Shown here one piece after another: positions 42,794 to 52,034 of a stretch of DNA of 64,000 bases (position 1 is the stretch's first letter; each line of letters opens with the position of its first letter). Source of the DNA: Bradyrhizobium lablabi (GTDB taxonomy: Bacteria; Pseudomonadota; Alphaproteobacteria; Rhizobiales; Xanthobacteraceae); contig NZ_JAFCLN010000010.1 in assembly GCF_018129385.1 (NCBI RefSeq), forward strand, positions 176,652 through 240,651, read 5' to 3'. The position numbers and the translations under genes are program-made. Below the pieces are notes generated by a model. That model was not told the origin of the DNA and did no database searches. It saw nothing but the letters and a program-made list of their open reading frames with translations.

Positions 42794-44590
42794 ATGACCG
42801 TTCGATCCAAGAACCGACCCGCCGCGATTCGCGTGGTGATTCCCTTCGTGTTCCGCCACTGGCTGAATCAGCCTTGGCGCACGGCCACCGTCGCCGGCGG
42901 CTTGCTGGGCGCAACCGCGGCCGACCTGTTCATGCCGGTGTTCTCCGGCCATCTCGTCGACGCCCTGACCCGCGGTGCGGAAGATGCAGGCGCGCGTCAT
43001 GCGGCGTTCGTCGCGTTCGGCGCCATCGTCGCGCTCGGCCTGATCTCGATGATCCTGCGGCTGACCGGCTTGCAGGCGATCGTGCCGTTCACGCTACAGA
43101 TCATGTCGGACGTGGCGCGTGATTCCTTCGCGCGCGTGCAGCGCTTCTCGACCGACTGGCACGCCAACTCGTTCGCCGGCTCGACCGTACGCAAGATCAC
43201 GCGCGGCATGTGGGCGCTCGACCTGCTGAACGATACGCTCCTGATGGCGCTGTTGCCGTCGTTGACGGTGCTGGTGGGCTCGATGATCCTGCTCGGCCTG
43301 CATTGGCCTTCGCTGGGTGCGGTCATCGCGGTCGGCACGGTGATCTATGTCTCGATGACGGTGGCGTTCTCGACGCTGTACATCGCCCCCGCCGCACGGG
43401 TCTCCAATGCCTGGGATACGCGCGTCGGCGGCACGCTGGCGGACGCGCTGACCTGCAACGCGGTGGTAAAGTCGTTCGGCGCGGAGGCGCGCGAGGATGC
43501 GCGGCTCGAGGGTGTCATCGCACGCTGGCGCGCGCGGGTGCAGCGGACCTGGTACCGCTACAACTACACCTCGACGGCGCAACTCGCGGTGCTGCTGTGC
43601 TTCCGCGGCTCGGTGATCGGCGGGGCGATCCTGCTGTGGATCGCCGGCCGCGCCTCGCCGGGCGATGTCACCTACGTGCTGACCAGCTACTACATCATCC
43701 ACGCTTACTTGCGCGATGTCGGCATGCACATCAACAATCTACAGCGCTCGGTGAACGACATGGAGGAACTGGTCGCGATCCATGCCGAGCCGATCGGGAT
43801 TGCCGATGCGCCGGATGCCGCGCCGATCGATATCGAGGGCGGCCGCATCGTGTTCGACGACGTGACATTCCATTACGGTGGCCATCCGACGCCGCTGTAT
43901 GACGGGCTGTCGGTCGACATCCGCGCCGGCGAGCGCGTCGGCCTGGTCGGCCGCTCCGGCTCCGGCAAGACGACGTTCGTCAAACTGGTGCAGCGGCTGT
44001 ACGACGTCTCCGGCGGGCGCATCCTGATCGACGGTCAGGACATCGCCAAGGCGACACAGCAATCGCTGCGCAGCCAGATCGCGATTGTGCAGCAGGACCC
44101 GATCCTGTTCCACCGCTCGCTGGCGGAGAACATCGCCTATGGCCGGCCCGGCGCCAGCATGGCGGCGATCGAGCAGGCGGCGCGGCTGGCGAATGCGCAC
44201 GACTTCATCCTGCGGCTGCCGAAGAGCTACGGCACGCTGGTCGGCGAGCGCGGCGTCAAGCTGTCGGGCGGCGAACGTCAGCGTGTCGCGCTGGCGCGCG
44301 CCTTCCTGGCGGATGCGCCGGTGCTGATCCTGGACGAGGCGACTTCGAGTCTCGATTCGGAATCGGAAGGGCTGATCCAGCAGGCGATGGAGCGCTTGAT
44401 GAAAGGCCGCACCTCGATCGTGATCGCGCACCGGCTCTCGACGGTGCACAGCCTCGACCGCATCCTGGTGTTCGATCACGGCAAGATCGTCGAGCAGGGC
44501 ACCCACGCCACGCTGACCGCGCGGCCGGGCGGCATCTATCGCGGCCTGTTCGAGCGGCAGGCGACGGAGTTCATCTCGGCGGCGGAATGA
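42794..44590 (+). CDS. ABC exporter, fused permease and ATPase
   Basis: This 598-residue half-transporter has an N-terminal six-helix membrane domain and a C-terminal ATPase. Walker A is GRSGSGKTTF near 390-399, the signature LSGGERQRVALARAF near 492-506, and Walker B VLILDEATSSLDSES; the H-loop is in IVIAHRLSTVHS. It resembles MsbA/lipid- or drug-exporting dimers. It is followed by a MATE exporter in 64 bases, and a leader ORF with hairpins precedes it. Drug or toxic-compound export is therefore likely. Confidence 0.92.
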   Translation: MTVRSKNRPAAIRVVIPFVFRHWLNQPWRTATVAGGLLGATAADLFMPVFSGHLVDALTRGAEDAGARHAAFVAFGAIVALGLISMILRLTGLQAIVPFTLQIMSDVARDSFARVQRFSTDWHANSFAGSTVRKITRGMWALDLLNDTLLMALLPSLTVLVGSMILLGLHWPSLGAVIAVGTVIYVSMTVAFSTLYIAPAARVSNAWDTRVGGTLADALTCNAVVKSFGAEAREDARLEGVIARWRARVQRTWYRYNYTSTAQLAVLLCFRGSVIGGAILLWIAGRASPGDVTYVLTSYYIIHAYLRDVGMHINNLQRSVNDMEELVAIHAEPIGIADAPDAAPIDIEGGRIVFDDVTFHYGGHPTPLYDGLSVDIRAGERVGLVGRSGSGKTTFVKLVQRLYDVSGGRILIDGQDIAKATQQSLRSQIAIVQQDPILFHRSLAENIAYGRPGASMAAIEQAARLANAHDFILRLPKSYGTLVGERGVKLSGGERQRVALARAFLADAPVLILDEATSSLDSESEGLIQQAMERLMKGRTSIVIAHRLSTVHSLDRILVFDHGKIVEQGTHATLTARPGGIYRGLFERQATEFISAAE

Positions 44591-44654
44591 AATGATGGCG
44601 CGTGGCTGACCGGCGGATGTCCGGACAGCCACGCGACCAAGATGGAATGGGGCA

Positions 44655-46031
44655 ATGAAAGACCTGACGCAAGGCTCCATCGTGAGCCACATCCTGAACA
44701 TGGCGCCGCCGATCGTCGCGGGCATGATCACCATCATGATCTGCCAGCTCGTCGATCTGTATTTTGTCGCTGAAATCGGCGGAGCCGCGGTCGCGGGCGT
44801 GGCCGCGGCCGGCAATGCGGGCTTCCTGATCAACGGGTTCATGCAGGTGCTGGGCGTCGGCACGGTTGCGCTGATGTCGCATGCCGTGGGACGCAAGGAC
44901 CGGGCCGATGCCAGCCTGATCTTCAACCAGGCGATTGTCCTCTCGGTACTGTGCGGCCTGCTGACACTGGCCGTGGGCGCCATGCTGGCGCGGCCTTATA
45001 TGCGCTCCGTGGCCGCTGACGAGGCTACCGTCGAGGCGGGCACTACATTTCTGCTGTGGTTGATGCCGGCGCTGGCGTTGCAATTCGTGACGCAGGTGAT
45101 GGGGGCCGCGCTGCGGGCGACCGGCATCGTGCGCCCGACCATGTTGATTCAAGCGTTCGCGGTCATCATCAACATCGCGCTGGCGCCGGTGCTGATCGCG
45201 GGTTGGGGTACCGGCCACGCGTTCGGCGTTGCCGGCGCGGGCCTCGCTAGCTCGATCGCCGTCTTCCTCGCCGTGCTGATGCTGCTCGCATACTTCCAGA
45301 AGGTCGAGCGCTACGTCGGCTTCGTGCCCTCGCAGTGGCGTCCGCAGTTGCCGCAATGGATGCGCATCCTCAACGTCGGACTGCCGGCCGGCGGCGAGTT
45401 TGCGATCATCTTCGCCTGGATGGGCGTGATCTACTACGTCCTACGCGATTTCGGCGCGGCGGCGCAGGCCGGCTTCGGCATAGGCACGCGCGTGCTCGGT
45501 CTCATCCAGATGCCGGCGCTGGCGGTCGCGCTCGCAGCCGCGCCCATCGTCGGCCAGAACTTCGGCGCGGGTAACGCCGATCGCGTGCGCGAAACTTTCG
45601 TGAAGGCGCTGGCGATCGCGACCGTTGTGATGATCGGCTTCACGATTCTGGCGCAGTGGAAGCCCGGCCTGTTGCTCGCCGGCTTCGCCGAGGATCGGGA
45701 AGCCATGGCGGTCGCCGTCGGGTTCCTGCAACTGGTGTCGTTGAACCTCGTCGTGCAGGGTGTGACCTTCACCTGCCACAGCACGTTCCAGGGCCTCGGC
45801 AATACCAAGCCGGTGCTGCTGAGCGCGACCTCGCGCTTGCTGTTGTATGCGGTGCCGGCGATCTGGCTCTCGACACGACCCGGCTTCGCGATCGAGCAGG
45901 TCTGGTACCTCTCGATCGCCACGACCACGCTCCAGGCAGTGCTTAGCTTGTGGCTACTGCGCCGCGAGTTCAGGAAACGGCTGGCCCCGCTGGAGCGGAA
46001 ACTCAGTCCGGAGCCAATGGCGGCTGGGTAG
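44655..46031 (+). CDS. MATE family efflux transporter
   Basis: This 458-residue transporter has about twelve hydrophobic helices. The N-terminal half contains GSIVSHILNMAPPIVAGMI near residues 6-24, and ALAAAPIVGQNFGAGNADRVRE near 293-314 is the MATE signature of the second half. MATE proteins export cationic drugs with Na+ or H+. Likely co-transcribed with the ABC exporter. Its 3' end overlaps a convergent EamA gene by 29 bases. Confidence 0.9.
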   Translation: MKDLTQGSIVSHILNMAPPIVAGMITIMICQLVDLYFVAEIGGAAVAGVAAAGNAGFLINGFMQVLGVGTVALMSHAVGRKDRADASLIFNQAIVLSVLCGLLTLAVGAMLARPYMRSVAADEATVEAGTTFLLWLMPALALQFVTQVMGAALRATGIVRPTMLIQAFAVIINIALAPVLIAGWGTGHAFGVAGAGLASSIAVFLAVLMLLAYFQKVERYVGFVPSQWRPQLPQWMRILNVGLPAGGEFAIIFAWMGVIYYVLRDFGAAAQAGFGIGTRVLGLIQMPALAVALAAAPIVGQNFGAGNADRVRETFVKALAIATVVMIGFTILAQWKPGLLLAGFAEDREAMAVAVGFLQLVSLNLVVQGVTFTCHSTFQGLGNTKPVLLSATSRLLLYAVPAIWLSTRPGFAIEQVWYLSIATTTLQAVLSLWLLRREFRKRLAPLERKLSPEPMAAG

Positions 46032-46938
46032 CTGATGCCTTCTGCCCGCGGGTTCGGGTCGAGATGGCCACCGTCGCGACCACGGCGACGGCGAACAGCA
46101 CGATCTGGAGCGTGATAGTCTCGTCATTGAAGAGGGCCGCCAGCGCAAAGGTGACGAAGGGCTGTAACAATTGCACCTGCGACACCCGGGCGATGCCGCC
46201 CATCGCCATACCCGCGTTCCACGCAAAGAAACCGATCCACTGCGAGAACAGCGCGACATAGAGCAGCCCGAGCATCGGCTTCGCGGGGATCTGCATGATG
46301 TCGGACGGCATGGTGAGCAGCGTGGCGGGAATAGAGATCGGCAGCGCGATCACCAGCACCCACGAGATCACTTCCCAGCCCGGCATGCACGATGTCAAAC
46401 GTCCCGAAAAACCGTAGCCGATCGCGGAAACCACGACCGCTGCGAACAGCAGGAGATCGCCGACCGACATCGCGCCGCCGCCTTGCCGCAAGGCAAAGGC
46501 GATCACCAGCGCGGCACCCGCCAGCGAAGCGATCCAGAACAGCGGCCGTGGCCGCTCATGGGTAATGGCAACCGCCACCAGCGCAGTTGCGATCGGCAGC
46601 ACGCCGAGCACGACGCCGCCATGCGAGGCGTCGACCGTCTGCATGCCGAACGCCATCAGCAGCGGGAAGAAGACGGTGACGCAGAGCATGGCGATGACAA
46701 GCTGTGGCCACAGCACCCGCGGCGGGATCGGCCGGCGCAGCACGAGCAGCACCGCCAGCGAGCACAGGCCGGCGATCGCTGCGCGCATCGCGGTCAAGGC
46801 GATCGGATCGATCGCGGACACCGCAAGCCGGGTCGCCGGCAGTGTGCCGCCAAAGATCGCCATGCCGACAAAGCCCAGGAAGAGGCCGAGGCGCTCGCGC
46901 GACGAATCTACCGGCATGACTTGCGTGGTGGAGGACAT
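46003..46938 (-). CDS. EamA/DMT family transporter
   Basis: This 311-residue protein has ten hydrophobic helices in two EamA repeats: FLGFVGMAIFGGTLPATRLAV near residues 18-38, and in the second half LLLFAAVVVSAIGYGFSGRL and GMAMGGIARVSQVQLLQPFVT. The DMT family exports or imports small metabolites. The ATG at 46938 was chosen over a longer frame that lacks a ribosome site. The stop region overlaps the MATE gene, tail to tail. Confidence 0.88.
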   Translation of the reverse strand: MSSTTQVMPVDSSRERLGLFLGFVGMAIFGGTLPATRLAVSAIDPIALTAMRAAIAGLCSLAVLLVLRRPIPPRVLWPQLVIAMLCVTVFFPLLMAFGMQTVDASHGGVVLGVLPIATALVAVAITHERPRPLFWIASLAGAALVIAFALRQGGGAMSVGDLLLFAAVVVSAIGYGFSGRLTSCMPGWEVISWVLVIALPISIPATLLTMPSDIMQIPAKPMLGLLYVALFSQWIGFFAWNAGMAMGGIARVSQVQLLQPFVTFALAALFNDETITLQIVLFAVAVVATVAISTRTRGQKASATQPPLAPD

Positions 46939-47010
46939 GGCAGGGTGGTTACAGGCTTCGCCATGCGGCGTACAGCAATCTACTCGGTGCACATGGCCGC
47001 CATGCGCGGC

Positions 47011-47754
47011 TCAACTCGGTGCAATGCTGCTCCATACAAGCCCTACACCGGACAGGAAGAGAAGGCCAAGCACGACGTCGCGAAAATTGCGGTCGTTCAG
47101 CGCGTGATAGGTGCGCGCGCCCAGCCAGGCGCCGATCACCGTGCCGGGAAAGGCGATCAGCGCCAGCCAGAAGACGTCAGCCTTGACGATGCCGATCGTA
47201 ATCTGAGCAAGCAGCGACGCAGCCAAAATGCTGAAATTGAAGATCTGGAAAATGCCGCGCCGCTGCTCCTTGGTCCAGCCGCGCACGCTGGCCCACAGGA
47301 TCGGCAACGGTCCGGACAATCCGGCAAGCCCGCCCAGAATGCCGCCGGCGAAACCTATCGCCGCGTCCGCCGGCTTGCCGCCGAAGGTGAAGGCCATGTC
47401 GGAGCGCTGGAAATAGAGTGCGGTCGGAAAAACCAGCAGGAAGACGCCGACCGTCAGCTTGAATACGTGCGGGTCGGCGTGTGCGATCAGCATGGTGCCG
47501 ATCGGCACGCCGATCAGGCCGCCGATCAGGAACGGCCAGATGATCGAGAAATCGATGTGCTTCCAGATCGAGGGCAGGGTGGAGACCTGTGCGATCACCG
47601 AGCAGATCAGCACCAGCGGCACCGCAATCGCCGGCGGCAACACGTAAAGCCAGATGCCGAGCGCCATCAGCGCAGTGCCGAATCCGGCAAGCCCGGATAC
47701 GAAGCCACCGGCAAGTGCGCCGAACAGCAGGAGCGCATAGGTGGCCGCGGTCAA
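47011..47754 (-). CDS. TauE/SafE family sulfite exporter-like protein
   Basis: This 247-residue membrane protein of the TauE/SafE family moves sulfite, sulfoacetate or other organic anions. Two halves contain GGFVSGLAGFGTALMALGIW near residues 16-35 and ADAAIGFAGGILGGLAGLSGP near 128-148, the family's repeated glycine-rich motif. The start is a TTG (47754) with AGGGAAGAG immediately upstream; no in-frame ATG gives a full-length protein. Confidence 0.85.
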   Translation of the reverse strand: MTAATYALLLFGALAGGFVSGLAGFGTALMALGIWLYVLPPAIAVPLVLICSVIAQVSTLPSIWKHIDFSIIWPFLIGGLIGVPIGTMLIAHADPHVFKLTVGVFLLVFPTALYFQRSDMAFTFGGKPADAAIGFAGGILGGLAGLSGPLPILWASVRGWTKEQRRGIFQIFNFSILAASLLAQITIGIVKADVFWLALIAFPGTVIGAWLGARTYHALNDRNFRDVVLGLLFLSGVGLVWSSIAPS

Positions 47755-47767
47755 CTCTTCCCTCTTT

Positions 47768-47848
47768 CGTCATTACGGGGCGATGCGTCAGCATCGAACC
47801 CGGAATCTCGAGATTCCGGGTCTGGTCCTTGACCATCCCGGAATGACG
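47768..47848. repeat. Palindromic repeat, family C copy 3
   Basis: CGTCATTACGGGGCGATG and CATCCCGGAATGACG outside, with the perfect hairpin CCCGGAATCT/AGATTCCGGG inside. It lies between divergent TauE and esterase genes. Confidence 0.87.
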
Positions 47849-47934
47849 GTGTGTGAGGCGGCGACATTTACACGACGAAACCGGCGGGTACTATCTCAAC
47901 CGCCAACAAAACAACAACTTCGTGGAAACGCCCG

Positions 47935-48654
47935 ATGAGTTCATCTCCCAAGACATTCCTGGTCTGTCACGGCGCCTGGTCCGCTGGATGGGCGTGGAAG
48001 AAGATGCATCCGCTGATGATCAAGGCGGGGCATCGTCTGATCACGCCGAGCTACACTGGCCTGGGCGAGCGCGCGCATCTCGCCCATCCCGGAATCGATC
48101 TGGAAACCCACATCGAGGACATGCTGAACGTCATCAAGTATGAAGACCTCAGCGACTTCGTGCTGGTCGGCCACAGTTATGGCGGCATGGTCGCGACCGG
48201 CGTCGCCGACCGCGCGCGGGACAAGGTGAAGCAACTCATCTATATCGACGCCTTTGTGCCGAAGGACGGCCAGTCGCTGCTCGATCTCAACGAGGTGGCG
48301 CAGGAGCGTATGCGCGAAGCGGCAAAGAGCGGCGACGGCTGGCGGGTGCCGCCGAATCCGACGCCGCCGGATACTTCGCCGGAAGACCTTCCATGGTTGA
48401 ACGCGCGCCGTATCAACATGCCGGTCAAGTGCTTCGAACAGAAGTTGAAACTGTCCGCGCCGCTGACGCTGCCGCGCAGCTATATCTACGCCACGCGTAT
48501 CACGCCCGCGGATACGTTTGGGCGATTTTCGAAAGAGACGAAAAACGATCCGGCCTGGCGCTATTATGAGATCGACGCCAGCCACTCGCCGAATGTCACC
48601 GCGCCGGAGGCATTGATGGCGCTGCTGGAGAAGATCGCGGCCGGGACCGGGTGA
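47935..48654 (+). CDS. Alpha/beta hydrolase (salicylate-esterase-like)
   Basis: This 239-residue alpha/beta hydrolase has the oxyanion-region motif FLVCHGAWSAGWAW near residues 8-21, nucleophile elbow VGHSYGGMVA near 78-87 and the catalytic histidine in DASHSPNVTAPEAL near 217-230. This pattern resembles plant methylesterase/hydroxynitrile-lyase-like bacterial enzymes. Substrate unknown. No co-directional partner is close. Confidence 0.8.
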   Translation: MSSSPKTFLVCHGAWSAGWAWKKMHPLMIKAGHRLITPSYTGLGERAHLAHPGIDLETHIEDMLNVIKYEDLSDFVLVGHSYGGMVATGVADRARDKVKQLIYIDAFVPKDGQSLLDLNEVAQERMREAAKSGDGWRVPPNPTPPDTSPEDLPWLNARRINMPVKCFEQKLKLSAPLTLPRSYIYATRITPADTFGRFSKETKNDPAWRYYEIDASHSPNVTAPEALMALLEKIAAGTG

Positions 48655-48828
48655 GGCTGGCGCGCGCCTCCAGCTCTGTGTGTCGCTTTTAAGACAAATC
48701 GACCGGCCACGCCTGAAGCGCGCGGGATAGCGTTGATCGCGAGGCGGCCGGCAACGGCAACTTGACCTCGCTTGTTCGGTCAAACTGCGACATAATTCGC
48801 CCCGCGTGGAAGTTGTGAGTAGGGGCTG

Positions 48829-49848
48829 ATGAACCGAAGCCCGGTACTGGTCGATTTGGCCCTCCAGGGCGGCGGATCGCATGGTGCGTTCACGTGGGGT
48901 GTCCTCGACCGCCTCCTTGAAGAGTCGTGGCTTCAGATTGCAGGCATATCCGGTACGTCCGCCGGGGCGATGAACGCCGCCGTACTGGTGGACGGCTTTG
49001 CTGTGGGAGGCAACGCGGGCGCGCGGGAGGCACTCGAAAAATACTGGCGAAGCGTTTCGCGTGCCGCCGTTTTCAGTCCGTTGCAGCGGTCGCCGCTCGA
49101 TCGCCTGATGGGACGCTGGTCGCTCGACAGCTCTCCCGCCTATCTCTTCACCGACTTGATGTCGCGGATGCTGTCGCCCTACGAGCTCAATCCCATCGGC
49201 TTCAACCCGCTGCGAAAAATACTGGCCGAGAGCATTGATTTCGATCGCCTTGCGCAGGCACCGATCAAGCTGTTCGTGACGGCCACGCGCGTGCGGACGG
49301 GCCGCGGGCGCATCTTCCGCAATGCGGAGATCACGGCGGATGTCCTGCTCGCGTCGGCCTGCCTGCCAACGATGTTTCGCGCCATCGAGATCGAGGGCGA
49401 GCCTTATTGGGACGGCGGCTATGCCGGAAACCCCACGATCACGCCGCTGGTGCGCGAGACCGACGCGCGCGACACCATCGTTGTCCAGATCAACCCGACC
49501 GAGCGGCCGGAAGAGCCGCGCACGGCCGCTGATATCCTCAACCGTCTCAATGAAATTTCATTCAATTCGCCGCTGGCAAAAGAGCTGCGGATGATCGCGC
49601 TGCTTCGTCAGGTTGCCGACCCCGGCACCGGAGAAGGCGCCCGCTGGGCGCAAATGAAGACGCACCGGATCAAGAGCGACATGCTGGCGACGTTCGGTTC
49701 GTCATCCAAGCTCAACGCCGAATGGGCGTTTGTGTCCAAACTGCACGAGGAAGGACGGCGCGCCGCAACGGAGTTCCTCGACGCGCACGGCGGCGATCTT
49801 GGCGAGCGTTCGACGGCAGATCTGGATATCCTGCTGGCGGAGTGCTGA
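48829..49848 (+). CDS. Patatin-like phospholipase
   Basis: This 339-residue patatin has the oxyanion motif LALQGGGSHGAFTWGVL near residues 10-26, the catalytic serine in GISGTSAGAMNAA near 39-51, and the catalytic aspartate in PYWDGGYAGNP near 191-201. Such enzymes cleave acyl esters of lipids; some homologues sit beside hydroxybutyrate metabolism genes and may depolymerise PHB. Its stop lies four bases before the GntP transporter start, so the two are one transcription unit. Confidence 0.9.
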   Translation: MNRSPVLVDLALQGGGSHGAFTWGVLDRLLEESWLQIAGISGTSAGAMNAAVLVDGFAVGGNAGAREALEKYWRSVSRAAVFSPLQRSPLDRLMGRWSLDSSPAYLFTDLMSRMLSPYELNPIGFNPLRKILAESIDFDRLAQAPIKLFVTATRVRTGRGRIFRNAEITADVLLASACLPTMFRAIEIEGEPYWDGGYAGNPTITPLVRETDARDTIVVQINPTERPEEPRTAADILNRLNEISFNSPLAKELRMIALLRQVADPGTGEGARWAQMKTHRIKSDMLATFGSSSKLNAEWAFVSKLHEEGRRAATEFLDAHGGDLGERSTADLDILLAEC

Positions 49849-49852
49849 GACC

Positions 49853-51307
49853 ATGGGTCTGCTCGGCATCCTGGTTGGGCTTGGTATTCTGATTTGTCTG
49901 GCCTTTCGCGGCTGGAGCGTCCTGTTGCTGGCCCCGCTCTGTGCACTGCTGGCAGCCGCTTTCGGCGGACAGCCGTTGCTCGCGAGCTGGACGCAGACCT
50001 TCATGAGCAGCGCGGCGCAGTTTCTTGCGCAGTTCTTTCCGATCTTTCTGCTCGGTGCGCTATTCGGCAAGCTGATGGATGACAGCGGCGCGGTTACGGC
50101 GGTCGCAAGCTTCGTCACCCGCCTCCTGGGCGAGCGCCGGGTCATTCTGGCCGTCGTGCTCGCAGGCGCGCTGGTCACCTATGGCGGGGTCAGCCTGTTC
50201 GTGGCGTTCTTCGTCATCGTTCCGATGGCGCAGTCGCTGTTTCGCACGGCAGGGATACCGCACCGCTTGGTGCCGGCGGCCGTCATCCTCGGGACGTCGA
50301 CATTTACCATGTCGGCGCTGCCGGGCACGCCTTCGATACAGAATGCGATACCGATGCCGTTCTTCGGCACGACAGCCTTCGCGGCGCCCGGCCTTGGCAT
50401 CATTGCTGCGATCATCATGTTGAGCATCGGGCTGTGGTGGCTGCTTCGCGCAGAGAACATGGCGCGCCGTGCAGGTGAGGGTTATGGCAACGAGCCGCTG
50501 CCCGCTTCAAGGGACGCCGCCAACGATGAGTTGTTGCGTGAGCGGGCGACGACGGCGCGCGAATTCGACCCGGCTGAACTTCGCCAGGGGCATCACAGCG
50601 AAGCCGCGGTCCCTGTTTTCAACGCCGTGCTTCCGCTGATCGTCGTCGTTGCCGTCAATCTGGCGATGTCGCTCGTCATCCTGCCTCGGCTGGATTTCTC
50701 GTTCCTGGCCGAACCGCGGTGGGGCAGCACCTCGCTGCCCGCGGTGGCCGGTGTCTGGTCGGTCGTCGTCGCGCTGACGGCGGCGATCGCGACGGTCATC
50801 CTCTGCAACTGGACACGCTTGCCCGCGCTGCGGCGAACCATGGATGCCGGCGCCAACGCGTCCGTTCTGCCGGCCGTCAGCGTCGCGAGCCTTGTCGGAT
50901 TCGGCGCCGTCGTCGCCTCGCTTCCCGCATTCGGCATGGTGCGCGATTGGGTACTGGGAATCGAGGGCGGTCCGCTGGTGTCACTGGCCGTCGCCACGAA
51001 CATGCTGGCGGCGCTGACAGGCTCGGCTTCCGGCGGCTTGACGATCGCGCTCGGAGCGCTGGGACCGACCTACATGGAGATAGCCGCGCAGGCCGGAATT
51101 GATCCCGGCCTTCTGCACCGTGTGGCGGTGATCGGCTCGGGGACACTGGACATCCTGCCTCACAACGGCGCGGTCGTGAGCCTGCTGGCGATCTGCGGGC
51201 TGACGCATCGCGACAGCTATCGCGACATCGTCATGGTCGGAATCGTGAACTCCGTCGTCGCACTGGCCGCGACGATTGCAATCGGCACCGCGTTCGGGTC
51301 GTTCTGA
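49853..51307 (+). CDS. GntP family permease
   Basis: This 484-residue transporter of the GntP family moves gluconate, hydroxybutyrate and similar hydroxy-acids with protons. Family motifs seen include FFPIFLLGALFGKLMDDSGA near residues 61-80, GTSTFTMSALPGTPSIQNAIP near 143-163, and GSGTLDILPHNGAV near 423-436. Coupling to the patatin gene suggests that a hydroxy-acid released from an ester is taken up. The ATG at 49853 is the natural start; the longer frame overlaps the patatin gene. Confidence 0.88.
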   Translation: MGLLGILVGLGILICLAFRGWSVLLLAPLCALLAAAFGGQPLLASWTQTFMSSAAQFLAQFFPIFLLGALFGKLMDDSGAVTAVASFVTRLLGERRVILAVVLAGALVTYGGVSLFVAFFVIVPMAQSLFRTAGIPHRLVPAAVILGTSTFTMSALPGTPSIQNAIPMPFFGTTAFAAPGLGIIAAIIMLSIGLWWLLRAENMARRAGEGYGNEPLPASRDAANDELLRERATTAREFDPAELRQGHHSEAAVPVFNAVLPLIVVVAVNLAMSLVILPRLDFSFLAEPRWGSTSLPAVAGVWSVVVALTAAIATVILCNWTRLPALRRTMDAGANASVLPAVSVASLVGFGAVVASLPAFGMVRDWVLGIEGGPLVSLAVATNMLAALTGSASGGLTIALGALGPTYMEIAAQAGIDPGLLHRVAVIGSGTLDILPHNGAVVSLLAICGLTHRDSYRDIVMVGIVNSVVALAATIAIGTAFGSF

Positions 51308-51362
51308 CACAAACGACAACGTCGCTCGTGCTGCCCGCCATTTTCTCCGACAGGGAAGTGGC

Positions 51363-51394
51363 GAGGGGTCCGGCGTGTTCGCGCCGAACCCCTC
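51363..51394. terminator. Hairpin between GntP gene and rnpB
   Basis: GAGGGGTCCGGCG and CGCCGAACCCCTC form a 13-bp stem with one G-T-like mismatch and a 6-base loop. It lies between converging transcription units but has no T-run. Confidence 0.5.
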
Positions 51395-51411
51395 ATTCTG
51401 GTTAGTAAGAC

Positions 51412-51456
51412 GCGTTTTCTTCACGCGAACCGGAAGTCCACTTCGCTCGAAAACGC
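51412..51456. repeat. Palindromic repeat, family H
   Basis: GCGTTTTC and GAAAACGC are the outer arms and GCGAACCGG is conserved in the middle. I recall this sequence as very frequent in Bradyrhizobium. It lies at the 3' end of rnpB and may contribute to its end formation. Confidence 0.65.
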
Positions 51457-51461
51457 TTTAG

Positions 51462-51888
51462 AATATCAGCCAGCCTGTAAGCCGGGTTCTGTAGGGCACC
51501 GCCCGCTTGCGCGGACGATACGTGACGGCCATTCCTCTGGGACCATGTTCGCACATGGCCTCAAGCAACCTACCCGGACGGCGAGCCTGACATCGCCCTG
51601 CGGCGTTATCGCTTGCGCGAACAGCCCGCGTTGCCGTCCCTATTCGGTTTTGCTCCCGGTGTGGTTTGCCATGCCGCCTCCGTTGCCGGAAACGCGGTGC
51701 GCTCTTACCGCACCTTTTCACCCTTGCTGCCCCCTCCCTTTCGAGTGGGGGAAGCGGTTCGTTCTCTGTGGCACTTTCCCTGGGGTTGCCCCCGCCGGAC
51801 GTTATCCGGCACCGCATGTCGATGGAGCCCGGACTTTCCTCCCCCGCAGCCTTTCGGCCGTAGCGGGAGCGGCCGTCCGGCCGACTGA
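51462..51888 (-). ncRNA. rnpB: RNase P RNA (class A)
   Basis: The catalytic RNA that matures tRNA 5' ends, about 427 bases, on the minus strand. The universally conserved 5' core reads GAGGAAAGTCCGGGCTCC on the minus strand (near 51840-51823), and the 3' end has the matching ACAGAACCCGGCTTA (near 51493-51479). A large inverted G/C stem (CGCTCCCGCTACGGCC) follows the 5' end. The conserved elements and length make the identification solid; exact ends are estimated. A -35-like TTGACG lies 30 bases before the predicted 5' end. Several ORFs overlapping this RNA are spurious. Confidence 0.95.
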
Positions 51889-51895
51889 CGCCCCT

Positions 51896-51924
51896 GTGAT
51901 GGGGGCCGAAGGCGGCCGCGTCAA
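51896..51924 (-). promoter_or_regulatory. Putative rnpB promoter
   Basis: On the minus strand TTGACG (51924-51919), a 17-base spacer and CATCAC (51901-51896). The -10 is weak, but the position predicts a start at about 51888, in agreement with the RNA 5' end. Confidence 0.4.
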
Positions 51925-52034
51925 GCCGAAACGAGCCGAAAATGTGCTCTAAATAAATTATCCTGAAGATGTCGTTTTGCGCAGGGGCCGTTCGACTGGG
52001 TGTCGGCGATTCAGCCGATCAATGGAGTGACGAA

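Noticed and set aside
46171..47832. 553-codon open frame on the plus strand
   Set aside because: It is antisense to the EamA and TauE genes and extremely rich in Arg, His and Gln; a shadow frame.
873..47848. CRISPR array made of the dispersed repeats
   Set aside because: Copies are kilobases apart, are themselves palindromic, and have no regular spacers; no cas genes are present.
51458..51952. ORFs on both strands across the RNase P RNA
   Set aside because: The conserved RNase P core sequences explain this region; the reading frames have no family resemblance.
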